DNA of 64,000 nt from Bradyrhizobium sp. WSM471 (GTDB lineage Bacteria > Pseudomonadota > Alphaproteobacteria > Rhizobiales > Xanthobacteraceae). Positions 17,361 through 25,696 of this stretch are shown piece after piece; position 1 is the stretch's first letter, and each line of letters starts with the position of its first letter. The DNA is taken from NCBI RefSeq assembly GCF_000244915.1, contig NZ_CM001442.1:4464001-4528000 (forward strand), in the 5' to 3' direction. Under the pieces are notes generated by a model. That model saw only the letters and a list, made by a program, of their open reading frames with translations. It did no database searches and was not told the DNA's origin. The position numbers were made by a program, and so were the translations under genes.

Positions 17361-17436
17361 GTCATTCCGGGATGATGCGCAGCATCAGACCCGGAATCTC
17401 GAGGTTCCGGGTTCGGCTTCGCCGCCCCGGAACGAC
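17361..17436. repeat. REP-like palindromic repeat after pxpA
   Basis: GTCATTCCGGGATGATGCG...ACCCGGAATCTC and GAGGTTCCGGG...CCCCGGAACGAC form nested inverted repeats, a pattern I associate with dispersed intergenic repeats of Bradyrhizobium. It lies between convergent genes and may also help end transcription of pxpA. Confidence 0.65.
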
Positions 17437-17439
17437 AAC

Positions 17440-17592
17440 TTAGAACGGGTGCACCGACAGCGTGCCGAAGACGATCGCGGCGATGACGGCGAAGGCGCTG
17501 TACATCGCGGCATGATGCACGCTCGCACCGGTCCGCCGCGAGAGCGAACGCGCGTAGAAGTGCAGCCTGGCTTCCGCCGATAGTTCGCGCAT
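17440..17592 (-). CDS. Small membrane protein, 50 aa
   Basis: A 50-codon frame with a good ribosome binding site (TTGGAGA, 7 nt before the ATG). The N-terminal half is basic and helical (MRELSAEARLHFYARSLSRR). The C-terminal half has one hydrophobic segment (YSAFAVIAAIVFGTLSV), so it is probably a single-pass inner membrane peptide with the N-terminus inside. It lies alone downstream of pxpA on the opposite strand. Family and function not recognised. Confidence 0.6.
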   Translation of the reverse strand: MRELSAEARLHFYARSLSRRTGASVHHAAMYSAFAVIAAIVFGTLSVHPF

Positions 17593-17744
17593 GGTCGATC
17601 TCCAACGCCCCATTTGCGGGATTATGAGGGATCGACCGGGGTGGCGAGCAAGAGACCCGCGGAAATAGCGATGCGGGTTCTCTGAAAACCCCGCAACGCA
17701 GGAGCAAATTCTCCCTGCCCGCAGGTTCCGAGAATCTTATTCGT

Positions 17745-17776
17745 TCAAATCCGAGCCAGTTGGAACCGGCTCGGAT
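17745..17776 (-). terminator. Probable terminator of the nirA operon
   Basis: Reading the minus strand, ATCCGAGCC pairs with GGCTCGGAT (9 bp, 10-nt loop) and is followed by TTGAACGAATAAG. The hairpin starts 17 bp after the flavoprotein stop. The T-tract is short, so efficiency is uncertain. Confidence 0.55.
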
Positions 17777-17792
17777 GACGACAGGACGACAG

Positions 17793-19400
17793 CTAGTAGA
17801 CGTCAGCCTGGAACCGGCCCGTCTTCTTGAGCTCGGCGACAAAACTGACGGCTTCGTCGGTCGAGCGCGCCCCGAACTGGGCGACGATATCGACCAGTGC
17901 GCGCTCGACATCCTTGGCCATGCGCTTGGCATCGCCGCAGATGTAGAGATGCGCCCCCTCGGCGAGCCACGTCCACAATTCGCGGCCGACCTCGCGCATG
18001 CGGTCCTGCACATAGAACTTCTTCTCGCCGTCGCGCGACCAGGCCAGCGACATGCGCGTGAGCAGGCCCGAGGTCTTCATCGCGTTGAGCTCATCCTGGT
18101 AGAAGAAGTCGCAATCGCTGCGCTGATGGCCGAAGAACAGCCAGTTCTTGCCGGGCGCACCGGTCGCCTTGCGGTCGAACAGGAAGGCGCGGAACGGCGC
18201 AATGCCGGTGCCGGGCCCGACCATGATGATCGGCGTCTTCGGATCCTGTGGCAGGCCGAAATTGTGCGCCTTCTGCACATAGACCTTGAGTTTCTCGCCC
18301 TCGGCGATGCGCTCGCCGAGGAAGGTCGAGGCGACGCCGATGCGCTTGCGCTTGCCGATCACGTAGCGCACGGAATCGACCGTCAGCGACAGCCTTCCAG
18401 GTGTCGCATTATGCGAGGACGAAATCGAATAGAGCCGCGGCTGCAGCGGCTCCAGCGCCTCCACGAACGCTTCGGGATGCGGCCGCGTGCCCGAGAACTT
18501 CTGCAGCGCCGCCATGACGTCGAGCGTGGCGGCGTCGCCATCGGGATCCTCGCCCTGCGCCAGTGCCCGTGCCCTCTCGCGCTGCGCGCCGCCGGTGATG
18601 AAGGAGAGCAGTTCGAACAGCGTGTCGGGCGCCGGCGAGAGCGAGACGTCGTCGATCAGCACCTCGCGCAGCGTTTTGCCGTTGACCTTGGTGGTGTGGG
18701 AGGCGCCGAGCAACGCGATTACCTGGTCGACGAGACCGAGCTCGTTGCGCGCGAACACGCCAAAACTGTCACCGACGACATAGTCGAGCTTGCTCTCGGA
18801 AAGATCGAACTCGACGTGATAGGTTTCCTTCTCCGACTTTCCCTTGTTGAGAAGACGGCGCGACAGGAAGGTCGCCGCAACAGGGTTGTCGCGGGACCGG
18901 CCGGGCTCGGCGATCGTCACGGTCACGGCGGGGGCCGCCACCGCATCGACCTTGTCGGACGTCTTGGCCGCCGGCGCCTTGTCCAGCTCTTCGTGCAACG
19001 ACTTCAGCATCCGCGCGGTTTCCTTGCCGCCGGGGACGCAGAGGTTGAGCCGCGCTTCACTGCGGCTCGCGATCGCCTCCGAATAGTCGTGGCAATTATA
19101 GCCGCACTGCCCGCAATCCTGCTGCGCCATCGCCGCCATCATCTTGCGCCGCACGGGACGGCCTTCGGCGAGCTTCATCCGATCGGCGATCGGCATGGTC
19201 TGGTCGTGCCAGGGCGCTTCACCGTCATCACCATCACCAGCCTGCATGACAGCGGCGCCCTGCTCCGCCGACAGCGGCGTGGCTGCGTCAGGCGACAGCA
19301 ACCCGGCAAAGAAGCCGTTCAGCCAGGAGCGTTGCGCGTCGGAGAACGGGGCGCTCGTGGGAATGATGTCGAGTTTCGGCGGAGGGCTGATCTGGTTCAT
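17793..19400 (-). CDS. NADPH-type flavoprotein reductase with N-terminal Fe-S motif (CysJ-like)
   Basis: A 535-residue flavoprotein. The C-terminal ~330 residues are a CysJ/P450-reductase-type FAD and NADPH module (RLYSISSS for FAD binding, GPGTGIAPFRAFL for pyridine nucleotide, and a C-terminal YICGDAKRMAKDV). The flavodoxin (FMN) domain of CysJ is absent. Instead the N-terminal part has four Cys (C96, C99, C103, C121) in a CGQCGYNC...LCVPGG arrangement, like Fe-S cluster motifs. Its start overlaps the nirA stop by 4 bp, so it most likely feeds NADPH electrons to that siroheme reductase. Often labelled sulfite reductase alpha subunit. Confidence 0.82.
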   Translation of the reverse strand: MNQISPPPKLDIIPTSAPFSDAQRSWLNGFFAGLLSPDAATPLSAEQGAAVMQAGDGDDGEAPWHDQTMPIADRMKLAEGRPVRRKMMAAMAQQDCGQCGYNCHDYSEAIASRSEARLNLCVPGGKETARMLKSLHEELDKAPAAKTSDKVDAVAAPAVTVTIAEPGRSRDNPVAATFLSRRLLNKGKSEKETYHVEFDLSESKLDYVVGDSFGVFARNELGLVDQVIALLGASHTTKVNGKTLREVLIDDVSLSPAPDTLFELLSFITGGAQRERARALAQGEDPDGDAATLDVMAALQKFSGTRPHPEAFVEALEPLQPRLYSISSSHNATPGRLSLTVDSVRYVIGKRKRIGVASTFLGERIAEGEKLKVYVQKAHNFGLPQDPKTPIIMVGPGTGIAPFRAFLFDRKATGAPGKNWLFFGHQRSDCDFFYQDELNAMKTSGLLTRMSLAWSRDGEKKFYVQDRMREVGRELWTWLAEGAHLYICGDAKRMAKDVERALVDIVAQFGARSTDEAVSFVAELKKTGRFQADVY

Positions 19401-21178
19401 GCGGACACCTGTGCATCGGCAAGCTCGCGCAGCGTTTCGCCGTCATGGCGGCGCGCAAAGGACAGGAAGGTTTCCTCGGGAGACGAGCGATGGGCGATAT
19501 AGGCCTTGAGCAGCCCTTCGACCGTCTTCGGCGCGTCTTCGGCCTTGAGGTCGTGATAGACCTCCTGCCCGACGTCGGCTTCAGGACCGAAACCGCCGCC
19601 GGTGAAGAGATGATAGCCCTCCACCGTGTCCTCCTCGTTTACAGGCACGCGAGCCCCGATCAGGCCGATGTCGCTGATGTAATGCTGGGCACAGGAATGG
19701 TGGCAACCGGTGACGTGGATGTTGACCGGCTTGTCCATCTCGACGCGCGGCTCGCACCAGTCGCCGATCTCCGCGGCGTGACGCTTGGTGTTGGAGGCGG
19801 CAAAGCGGCAGCCGGCATTGCCGGTGCAGGCGATCAGGCCGGCGCGGATGTGCGAGGCCTCGACCGCAAGCCCGATCTGCTTGATCGCCGCGACGGCAAG
19901 CTCGACATTCTCGTCGCGCACCCCTGATATCAGCAGGTTCTGCCAGACGGTCAGACGGACATCGCCGTCGCCGAGGTCCCGCGCCACTTTGGCGAGGCCC
20001 CGCATCTGATCACAGCTGATCTTGCCGAGCGTCAGCGACACGCCGATCCAGTTCAAGCCCTCCTGCTTCTGCCTGTGCACGCCGATATGCGCCATACGGT
20101 CGGCGGCCGGCCGCGGCGCAAACGCCTCTTCCGGCACACGCGTGAATGGTGTCTTCAGCCGTTCCTCGACCAGCTTGAGAAAGCCGTCATGGCTCATGGC
20201 GTCGAGCACGTATTTCAGCCGCGCCTTGTTACGGTTGGTGCGGTCGCCGTGCTCGATGAAGACGCGCACGATGGCGTCCGCAACAGCGGTCGCCTGCTCC
20301 GGCTTGACGATAATGCCGGAGTACTTTGCGAAATCCTTGTGACCGGTGATGCCGCCGAGGCCGAGGCGGAACCAGACCCCGGGCTCGACGCCGAAACCGT
20401 CCTTCACCTCATACGCCGTGAAAGCGATGTCGTTGGTCTCCTCGAGCACGGCGATCCTGCCGGCACCGTCGAAGGCGACGTTGAACTTGCGCGGCAAGCC
20501 ATACAACGAGCGATCGTTCAGGATGTGGTAGTGCCACTCGCGCGCATAAGGCCGTGTGTCGATCAGCTCCTGCGGATCGATACCCGCCGTCGGCGTTCCC
20601 GTCACGTTGCGGATGTTGTCCGCGCCGGAGCCGCGCGAACACAGGCCGAGGTCCTGAATGCCCTCGATCAGCTTCACGGCGTTCTTCGGCGGGATCTCGC
20701 GAAGCTGAAGATTGGCGCGCGTCGTGACGTGGCTATAGGGCCCGCACGTTTCATCGGCAAGATCGGCAAGGCCGGCCAGCTGCCAATGCTTCATGATGCC
20801 GTTCGGAATGCGCAGACGACACATGTAGGAGTCCTGCGTCGGCGCGACATAGAAGATCCCGTAATATCGCCAGCGGAAATTGTCCGCCGGGCTCGGCGGC
20901 GCATTATCGAGCGCCTGCTGGCGCAGACGCGGATAGGCATCGAAGGGATGCTCGTCGCGCTTGACCTTCTCCTGGTCGGCGAGCTTCTTGCCCGCGGCGA
21001 TGACCTTGTCCTGCGCCTTGATGTGCACGGCATCGGGACCGGTGGGCTCGGCGTTCGCCTTGCCGGCGCCGCCGCCGAGACCGCGACCGACGCGGCTGAT
21101 CTGCAGACCGGTCGTGAAGCCTTCGAGATAGCGTTTCTGGTCGTCGGTAAAGTCGACTGAGACGGTGTCGAGTTTCAT
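19397..21178 (-). CDS. nirA: Siroheme nitrite reductase, NirA type (nitrite/sulfite reductase family)
   Basis: A 593-residue siroheme/[4Fe-4S] reductase with two ferrite-reductase-like halves. The cluster cysteines are in the C-terminal third: ACTGNAGC and GCHHSC. Family proteins reduce nitrite or sulfite by six electrons. Nitrite is favoured because nasS and nasT lie directly upstream on the same strand and a sigma-54-like promoter precedes the gene. The ATG at 21178 is chosen for the family-like N-terminus; the AGGAG lies 14 nt away and inside a hairpin. A downstream flavoprotein overlaps by 4 bp. Sulfite reductase remains the alternative. Confidence 0.82.
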   Translation of the reverse strand: MKLDTVSVDFTDDQKRYLEGFTTGLQISRVGRGLGGGAGKANAEPTGPDAVHIKAQDKVIAAGKKLADQEKVKRDEHPFDAYPRLRQQALDNAPPSPADNFRWRYYGIFYVAPTQDSYMCRLRIPNGIMKHWQLAGLADLADETCGPYSHVTTRANLQLREIPPKNAVKLIEGIQDLGLCSRGSGADNIRNVTGTPTAGIDPQELIDTRPYAREWHYHILNDRSLYGLPRKFNVAFDGAGRIAVLEETNDIAFTAYEVKDGFGVEPGVWFRLGLGGITGHKDFAKYSGIIVKPEQATAVADAIVRVFIEHGDRTNRNKARLKYVLDAMSHDGFLKLVEERLKTPFTRVPEEAFAPRPAADRMAHIGVHRQKQEGLNWIGVSLTLGKISCDQMRGLAKVARDLGDGDVRLTVWQNLLISGVRDENVELAVAAIKQIGLAVEASHIRAGLIACTGNAGCRFAASNTKRHAAEIGDWCEPRVEMDKPVNIHVTGCHHSCAQHYISDIGLIGARVPVNEEDTVEGYHLFTGGGFGPEADVGQEVYHDLKAEDAPKTVEGLLKAYIAHRSSPEETFLSFARRHDGETLRELADAQVSA

Positions 21179-21190
21179 GGTCAGTAACGA

Positions 21191-21246
21191 AGCTCCTGCG
21201 GCCACCTAGGTGGTATCGACGGAAAGTGCACGACCCGCGAGGAGCT
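21191..21246 (-). promoter_or_regulatory. nirA leader hairpin that can hide the ribosome binding site
   Basis: In the nirA mRNA leader, AGCTCCTCGCGG (21246-21235) can pair with CCGCAGGAGCT (21201-21191): 11 base pairs with one bulged C. The AGGAG inside the second arm is the only Shine-Dalgarno-like sequence before the nirA ATG. The loop contains the perfect palindrome CCACCTAGGTGG (21202-21213), which can form an inner stem. The structure could block translation until something opens it; NasT, an ANTAR-type RNA-binding protein encoded nearby, is a candidate. Regulation is inferred, the pairing is visible. Confidence 0.5.
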
Positions 21247-21347
21247 CGGCTGGCTCGAAAGCCGGCTGTGCGCCCAACGGTCCGATCAGCTTCGTTGCTG
21301 GGGACTGGCGCAGCAGGCATCTGTGACAGGCTGGCCGCACTGCAACA

Positions 21348-21363
21348 TTCAAGTTGCGTGCCA
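21348..21363 (-). promoter_or_regulatory. Sigma-54-like promoter of the nirA operon
   Basis: On the minus strand TGGCACGCAACTTGAA matches the -24/-12 consensus TGGCAC-N5-TTGCW, with one mismatch (GA instead of GC at -12) and the exact 10-nt spacing between the GG and the -12 dinucleotide. The predicted start is near 21338, giving a ~160-nt leader. The site sits in the 330-bp gap between nasS and nirA, which has no other gene. RpoN/NtrC control is usual for nitrogen assimilation genes. Confidence 0.6.
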
Positions 21364-21508
21364 GCTTCGATGAAATGAAAATGTGTGTAGGATCAAGCAA
21401 TTAAGAGCGCAAAGGGAACTCAGGGTTCTGGAGCTCTTCCGAAATTCGAGCAGTCGGCCTAAAATTTAGACTCGGATCTCCAGCGCTCAAAAACGATGCA
21501 GGCCCGAA

Positions 21509-22672
21509 TCACACCTTCCAGCGGCCCACCTCGAAGGCTTCGAGATGCCCCCGAATATTGGCGGGATCAAAGGCGGGGCCGGCGAATGCGCCGAATGCCG
21601 CGGGGGCTTGGGCGGGCGGCCGGCGGCCGAGAGCGCCGTCGTAGAGATCGGGCCTGAACACGGCCATCGCCGTCTTGACGCCGTCGGGCGTCAGCGTCGT
21701 CTGCCCCCAGCGCACCATCTGCGCATAGAGCCAGGCGGCCTGGACCGGATCGGGGCGCCCTGCTTCCTCGCGTCCCACCAGAAGGTAGCTGCCGCTCTCG
21801 CGAAAGGTGCCGTCCGGCGAAACCTTGAGGCGTCCCGTGAGGGTGCGCTGAATGACTTCGGCATCGACGCCGATCCGCTCCGGCTGCGCCAGGATCCGCG
21901 CCGCTTCGGTCCGGTTTTCCGGGTGCTCGATGAACTCCGCGGCTTTCACGGCCGCGCGCACCAGGCGAGCGACCACGTCGGGATTCTTGTCGGCCCAGAC
22001 CTGGCGGAGCGCCAGCACCTTCTCCGCCGCATGGGCCAGGATGTCGGAGACGAAATGCAGGATGTGGCCGATCCCGAGATCGACCGCGATCGAATTCCAG
22101 GGCGCGCCGACGCAGAACGCATCGACATGCCCATTGGCGAGACTGTCGACCATATAGGGCGGCGGCAGCACCACCAGCCGCACGTCCTCGTCGGGATCGA
22201 CGCCGGCCGCCGCCATCCAGAACCGCAATTGATAATTGTGGGTCGAGAAGGGGAAGGTCATGCCGAAGTTCAACGGATCGGCGCCCGCTTTGCGCCGCTT
22301 GGCGACCACGCGCGCCAACGCTTTTGCCGTGGCGAGCGGATCGAAGCGGTCGCCGTCGATCTCCTCCATCAGCGCGGCATGAAGCGCCGGCGAGACTGTG
22401 ATCGCGTTACCGTTGATGCCGAGATTGAAGGGCGCCGCGATCGGCACCTTGACGTGGCCGAGACCGAGCGAGGACGCAATCGCGACGGGCGCGAGCAGAT
22501 GCGCGGCGTCGAACAAGCCGATATTGAGCTTGTCGCGGACGTTGGACCAGGAGACCTCGCGGACCAGTTCGACCTGGAGCCCTTCGGCCGCGGCAAATCC
22601 CTTGTCGACGGCAACGATCAGCGCCGCGGCATCGACCAGCGGAATGAACCCGATGCGGAGGGGAACGGTCAT
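21509..22672 (-). CDS. nasS: NasS nitrate/nitrite-sensing protein (NrtA/CmpA-like)
   Basis: A 387-residue protein of the NrtA/CmpA periplasmic-binding fold without a signal peptide, hence cytoplasmic. It starts MTVPLRIGFIPLVDAAALIVA and contains the ligand-region motifs FDAAHLLAPVA, GINGNAITVS, FPFSTHNYQLRFW and FCVGAPWNSIA. NasS binds nitrate or nitrite and, when unliganded, holds NasT inactive. The start overlaps the nasT stop by 4 bp, as in known nasT-nasS pairs. This assignment rests on the neighbour as well as the sequence. Confidence 0.88.
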   Translation of the reverse strand: MTVPLRIGFIPLVDAAALIVAVDKGFAAAEGLQVELVREVSWSNVRDKLNIGLFDAAHLLAPVAIASSLGLGHVKVPIAAPFNLGINGNAITVSPALHAALMEEIDGDRFDPLATAKALARVVAKRRKAGADPLNFGMTFPFSTHNYQLRFWMAAAGVDPDEDVRLVVLPPPYMVDSLANGHVDAFCVGAPWNSIAVDLGIGHILHFVSDILAHAAEKVLALRQVWADKNPDVVARLVRAAVKAAEFIEHPENRTEAARILAQPERIGVDAEVIQRTLTGRLKVSPDGTFRESGSYLLVGREEAGRPDPVQAAWLYAQMVRWGQTTLTPDGVKTAMAVFRPDLYDGALGRRPPAQAPAAFGAFAGPAFDPANIRGHLEAFEVGRWKV

Positions 22673-23259
22673 TTCAGCATCTCCGACGCGGTGATGATCG
22701 ACTGGGCGATCTCGCCGATTTTCTTCTTCTCGCGCATCGCGGTGGAGCGCAGCAGCACATAGGCCTCGTCCTCGGTGAGGCCCTTCACCTTCATCAGGAT
22801 GCCCTTGGCCTTTTCGATGACCTTGCGATCCTCGAGCTGCGACTTGGTACGCTCCAGTTCCTCCTGGAGCTTTGCGAAGGCATTGAAGCGCGACACGCAC
22901 AGGTCGAGGATCGGCTTGATGCGCTCCTTCCTCAGCCCGTCGACGATATAGGCGGAGACCCCCGCCTCGACCGAGGCCTGGATCGAGGATGAATCGCTCT
23001 GGTCGACGAACATCGCGATCGGCCGCTTCACGGCGCGGCTGACCTGGAACATCGCTTCCAGCACGTCGCGGCTGGGGTTTTCCAGATCAATCAGGATGAT
23101 GTCAGGGTCGACCGCATAAATACGGGCGAGCAGGCTCTGCATCTCGCTGATATGGACGATCTGCGTGAATCCAGCCTCACGCAACCCTTCTTCGAGGATC
23201 GCAGCCCGGATCGGGCTTTCGTCGACGATCACGATTTTGGGCGACTGTTCGGCGCTCAT
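22669..23259 (-). CDS. nasT: NasT, ANTAR-domain antiterminator
   Basis: A 196-residue response-regulator-like protein. The receiver domain has D13 and D58 (ILIDLENPS), but the usual Lys near residue 105 is not apparent, consistent with control by NasS rather than phosphorylation. The C-terminal ~55 residues are an ANTAR RNA-binding domain (IEKAKGILMKVKGLTEDEAYVLLR, split by a turn), preceded by a coiled-coil helix. NasT released from NasS binds leader RNA hairpins to allow expression of nitrate/nitrite assimilation genes; nirA, 1.5 kb downstream, is the obvious target. Confidence 0.9.
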   Translation of the reverse strand: MSAEQSPKIVIVDESPIRAAILEEGLREAGFTQIVHISEMQSLLARIYAVDPDIILIDLENPSRDVLEAMFQVSRAVKRPIAMFVDQSDSSSIQASVEAGVSAYIVDGLRKERIKPILDLCVSRFNAFAKLQEELERTKSQLEDRKVIEKAKGILMKVKGLTEDEAYVLLRSTAMREKKKIGEIAQSIITASEMLK

Positions 23260-23370
23260 TGCTCACTCACCACCAGCGATTCATCCATAGCATGCCCGCC
23301 GGCCATGCAAAGGGTTGTAATTATGGGCAATTGGGACTAGCTCAACCCTGTCAATCAGGCAGATTTGGAT

Positions 23371-24696
23371 ATGGATCAGACGGCTGCGCCCAAGGTCAGC
23401 TTCGTGTCGCTCGGGTGCCCCAAGGCATTGGTGGATTCCGAGCGCATCATCACGCGTCTGCGCGCCGAGGGCTACGAGCTCGCCCGCAAGCATGACGGGG
23501 CTGACATCGTCATCGTCAACACCTGCGGCTTCCTCGACAGCGCCAAGCAGGAATCGCTCTCGGCCATCGGCGAGGCCATGGCCGAGAACGGCAAGGTGAT
23601 CGTAACAGGTTGCATGGGCGCGGAACCCGAGCAGATCGAGCAGGCCTATCCCGGCGTGCTCTCTATCACCGGCCCGCAGCAATACGAGAGCGTGCTGGAC
23701 GCCGTGCATCGCGCGCTGCCGCCCGCCCACAATCCGCATCTCGATCTGGTGCCGCCGCAAGGCATCAAGCTGACGCCGCGGCACTACGCCTATTTGAAAA
23801 TCTCCGAGGGCTGCAACAACCGCTGCACCTTCTGCATCATTCCGAAACTGCGCGGCGACCTCGTCTCGCGACCGGCCAACGACGTGCTGCGTGAGGCCGA
23901 GCGCCTGGTCGGCGCCGGCGTCAAGGAGCTGCTGGTCATCTCGCAGGACACCTCGGCCTACGGCATCGATCTCAAATACGCCGAGAGCCCGTGGAGGGAT
24001 CGCCAGGTCCGGGCCAAATTCATCGACCTCGCGCGCGAGCTCGGCGAACTCGGGGCCTGGGTGCGGCTGCAATATGTCTACCCCTACCCGCATGTCGACG
24101 AGGTCATCGCGCTGATGAACGAGGGCAAGGTGCTGCCCTATCTCGACATCCCGTTCCAGCACGCAAGCCCCGAAGTGCTGAAGGCGATGAAGCGTCCGGC
24201 GGCGCAGGACAAGACGCTGGCGCGCATCAAGCGCTGGCGCGAGCAATGTCCCGATCTCGCTTTGCGCTCGACCTTCATCGTCGGCTTCCCCGGCGAAACC
24301 GATGCCGATTTCGCGTATCTGCTCGACTGGCTCGACGAAGCAGAGATCGATCGGCTCGGCTGCTTCAAATACGAGCCGGTCGCCGGCGCCACCGCGAACG
24401 CGATCGAGAATCCCGTGCCGGAAGAGATCAAGCAGGAGCGCTACAACGCGCTGATGGCGCGCCAGCAGAAGATTTCCGCGCGCAGGCTGAAGCGCAAGGT
24501 CGGCACGCGGCAGCAGATCATCATCGACGAGGTCGGCCCGACCGTCTCGAAGGGCCGCTCCAAGGCCGATGCGCCCGAGATCGACGGCGCCGTCTACCTG
24601 TCGAGCCGCCGCCCCTTACGCGTTGGCGAGATCGTCACCGCGAAGATCGAACGCGCCGACCAATATGACCTGCACGGCAGCGTCGCAGGCTTCTGA
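23371..24696 (+). CDS. rimO: Ribosomal protein S12 methylthiotransferase RimO
   Basis: A 441-residue radical-SAM enzyme that adds a methylthio group to an Asp of ribosomal protein S12. The N-terminal UPF0004 domain has the three cluster Cys (C16, C52, C81, the last in [11 protein letters not shown]). The radical SAM motif CNNRCTFC (C148, C152, C155) follows, and the C-terminal TRAM domain ends the protein. [14 protein letters not shown] is typical of RimO rather than MiaB. The ATG at 23371 is used; a TTG two codons earlier is possible. Divergent from nasT. Confidence 0.95.
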   Translation: MDQTAAPKVSFVSLGCPKALVDSERIITRLRAEGYELARKHDGADIVIVNTCGFLDSAKQESLSAIGEAMAENGKVIVTGCMGAEPEQIEQAYPGVLSITGPQQYESVLDAVHRALPPAHNPHLDLVPPQGIKLTPRHYAYLKISEGCNNRCTFCIIPKLRGDLVSRPANDVLREAERLVGAGVKELLVISQDTSAYGIDLKYAESPWRDRQVRAKFIDLARELGELGAWVRLQYVYPYPHVDEVIALMNEGKVLPYLDIPFQHASPEVLKAMKRPAAQDKTLARIKRWREQCPDLALRSTFIVGFPGETDADFAYLLDWLDEAEIDRLGCFKYEPVAGATANAIENPVPEEIKQERYNALMARQQKISARRLKRKVGTRQQIIIDEVGPTVSKGRSKADAPEIDGAVYLSSRRPLRVGEIVTAKIERADQYDLHGSVAGF

Positions 24697-24783
24697 GATT
24701 CCGGCCGCGGCACGCCGGCAAGACCGGCGCGCCTCAGGCATTCCACCCGCCGGCGTTCAGGCTGGGCGTGCCGAACTACGAGG

Positions 24784-25203
24784 TCATGTCGCTTCTCCGG
24801 ACGCCTGCTGTTCGTCACGTGCGGCGAACACCTCCTTGGCTGCGAACAGCCCGTTCAGCGCCGCCGGGAAGCCCGCATAGACGGCCATCTGCATGATGAT
24901 CTCCACGATCTCGTCGCGAGACAGCCCGACGTTCAGACCCGCCTCGAGATGCACCTTGAGCTGAGGCGCGGCATTTCCGAGCGCCGTCAGCGCCGCGATC
25001 GTGGCGATCTCACGATCGCGCAGGCCGAGGTCCGGGCGGCAGTAAATGTCGCCGAACGGAAACTCGATCACGTATCGTGCGAAATCCGGAGCGATGTCAG
25101 CGAGTGAAGCGACGACCTTTTCGCCGGCACTGCCGTCAATGCGTGACAGGGCCCGCTGGCCGCGATCGAAGCGGCTTTCGTCTTGTGTCTGGGCGTGCGT
25201 CAT
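24784..25203 (-). CDS. Carboxymuconolactone decarboxylase family protein
   Basis: A 139-residue alpha-helical protein of the carboxymuconolactone decarboxylase/AhpD-like superfamily. Conserved pieces include LGLRDREIATIAALTALG, HLEAGLNVGLSRDEIVEIIMQMAVYAGFP (in two parts) and the C-terminal ALNGLFAAKEVF. There is no CxxC, so it is not an AhpD peroxidase and is closer to PcaC-like or stress-related members. Its ATG lies inside the 3' end of the MerR-family gene, in another frame (68-bp overlap), so the two are co-expressed. Confidence 0.85.
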   Translation of the reverse strand: MTHAQTQDESRFDRGQRALSRIDGSAGEKVVASLADIAPDFARYVIEFPFGDIYCRPDLGLRDREIATIAALTALGNAAPQLKVHLEAGLNVGLSRDEIVEIIMQMAVYAGFPAALNGLFAAKEVFAARDEQQASGEAT

Positions 25204-25567
25204 TTTCCTTCGTCCTCTGTTCGTCGCTGGCATAGCCGGCGATCTTGGTATCAAGGACGAGCAGGCATTCCTGGAGTTCGGCGATCTGCGTGCGCACCTG
25301 TTCGCGGTGGACTTCCAGCATCTGCCGCCGGCTTGTGCCGGTAGCGTCGCCTTCGTCACGAAGCGCTGCGTAACGCAACATGTCCCGGATCGGCATCCCG
25401 GTGGTCTTGAGCCGACCAAGGAATGCGATCCATGTGAGGATCGATGCGTCAAAGTCACGCTGGCCGGAGCGATCCCGGTCAGCGTAGGGCAGCAGCCCGA
25501 TGCGCTCATAGTAACGCAGCGTGTGCGTCGACAGGCCGGTCCGTTTTGCGAGGTCGCCGATCTTCAT
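25136..25567 (-). CDS. MerR-family transcriptional regulator
   Basis: A 143-residue regulator. The N-terminal winged helix-turn-helix matches MerR (MKIGDLAKRTGLSTHTLRYYERIGLL, in two stretches) and is followed by a dimerisation coiled coil (about residues 80-115). No Cys sits at metal-binding positions, so it is not a metal sensor of the MerR/CueR kind. The last ~25 residues are encoded over the start of the downstream decarboxylase-family gene and look unconserved. It probably controls the pair; the signal is unknown. Confidence 0.88.
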   Translation of the reverse strand: MKIGDLAKRTGLSTHTLRYYERIGLLPYADRDRSGQRDFDASILTWIAFLGRLKTTGMPIRDMLRYAALRDEGDATGTSRRQMLEVHREQVRTQIAELQECLLVLDTKIAGYASDEQRTKENDARPDTRRKPLRSRPAGPVTH

Positions 25568-25696
25568 GTGTGCCCGTTCTCGTACTGACGCACATACAGA
25601 TACCCCTTCGAGCGCGCTCTAAGTCAAGGGGGATCGAAAGGGCCGTTCCCGCGAGGTCATGGTGGCGCGACAGCGGAGGTCGCGAGATTCCGAGCT

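Noticed and set aside
17760..19502. A 580-codon plus-strand frame opposite the flavoprotein gene
   Set aside because: Antisense mirror of a well-supported gene, with no protein-like domain.
21179..21338. Paired small hairpins of the ANTAR-target type in the nirA leader
   Set aside because: Some small stems can be drawn, but none with the expected six-base loops could be supported by eye; a covariance search would be needed.
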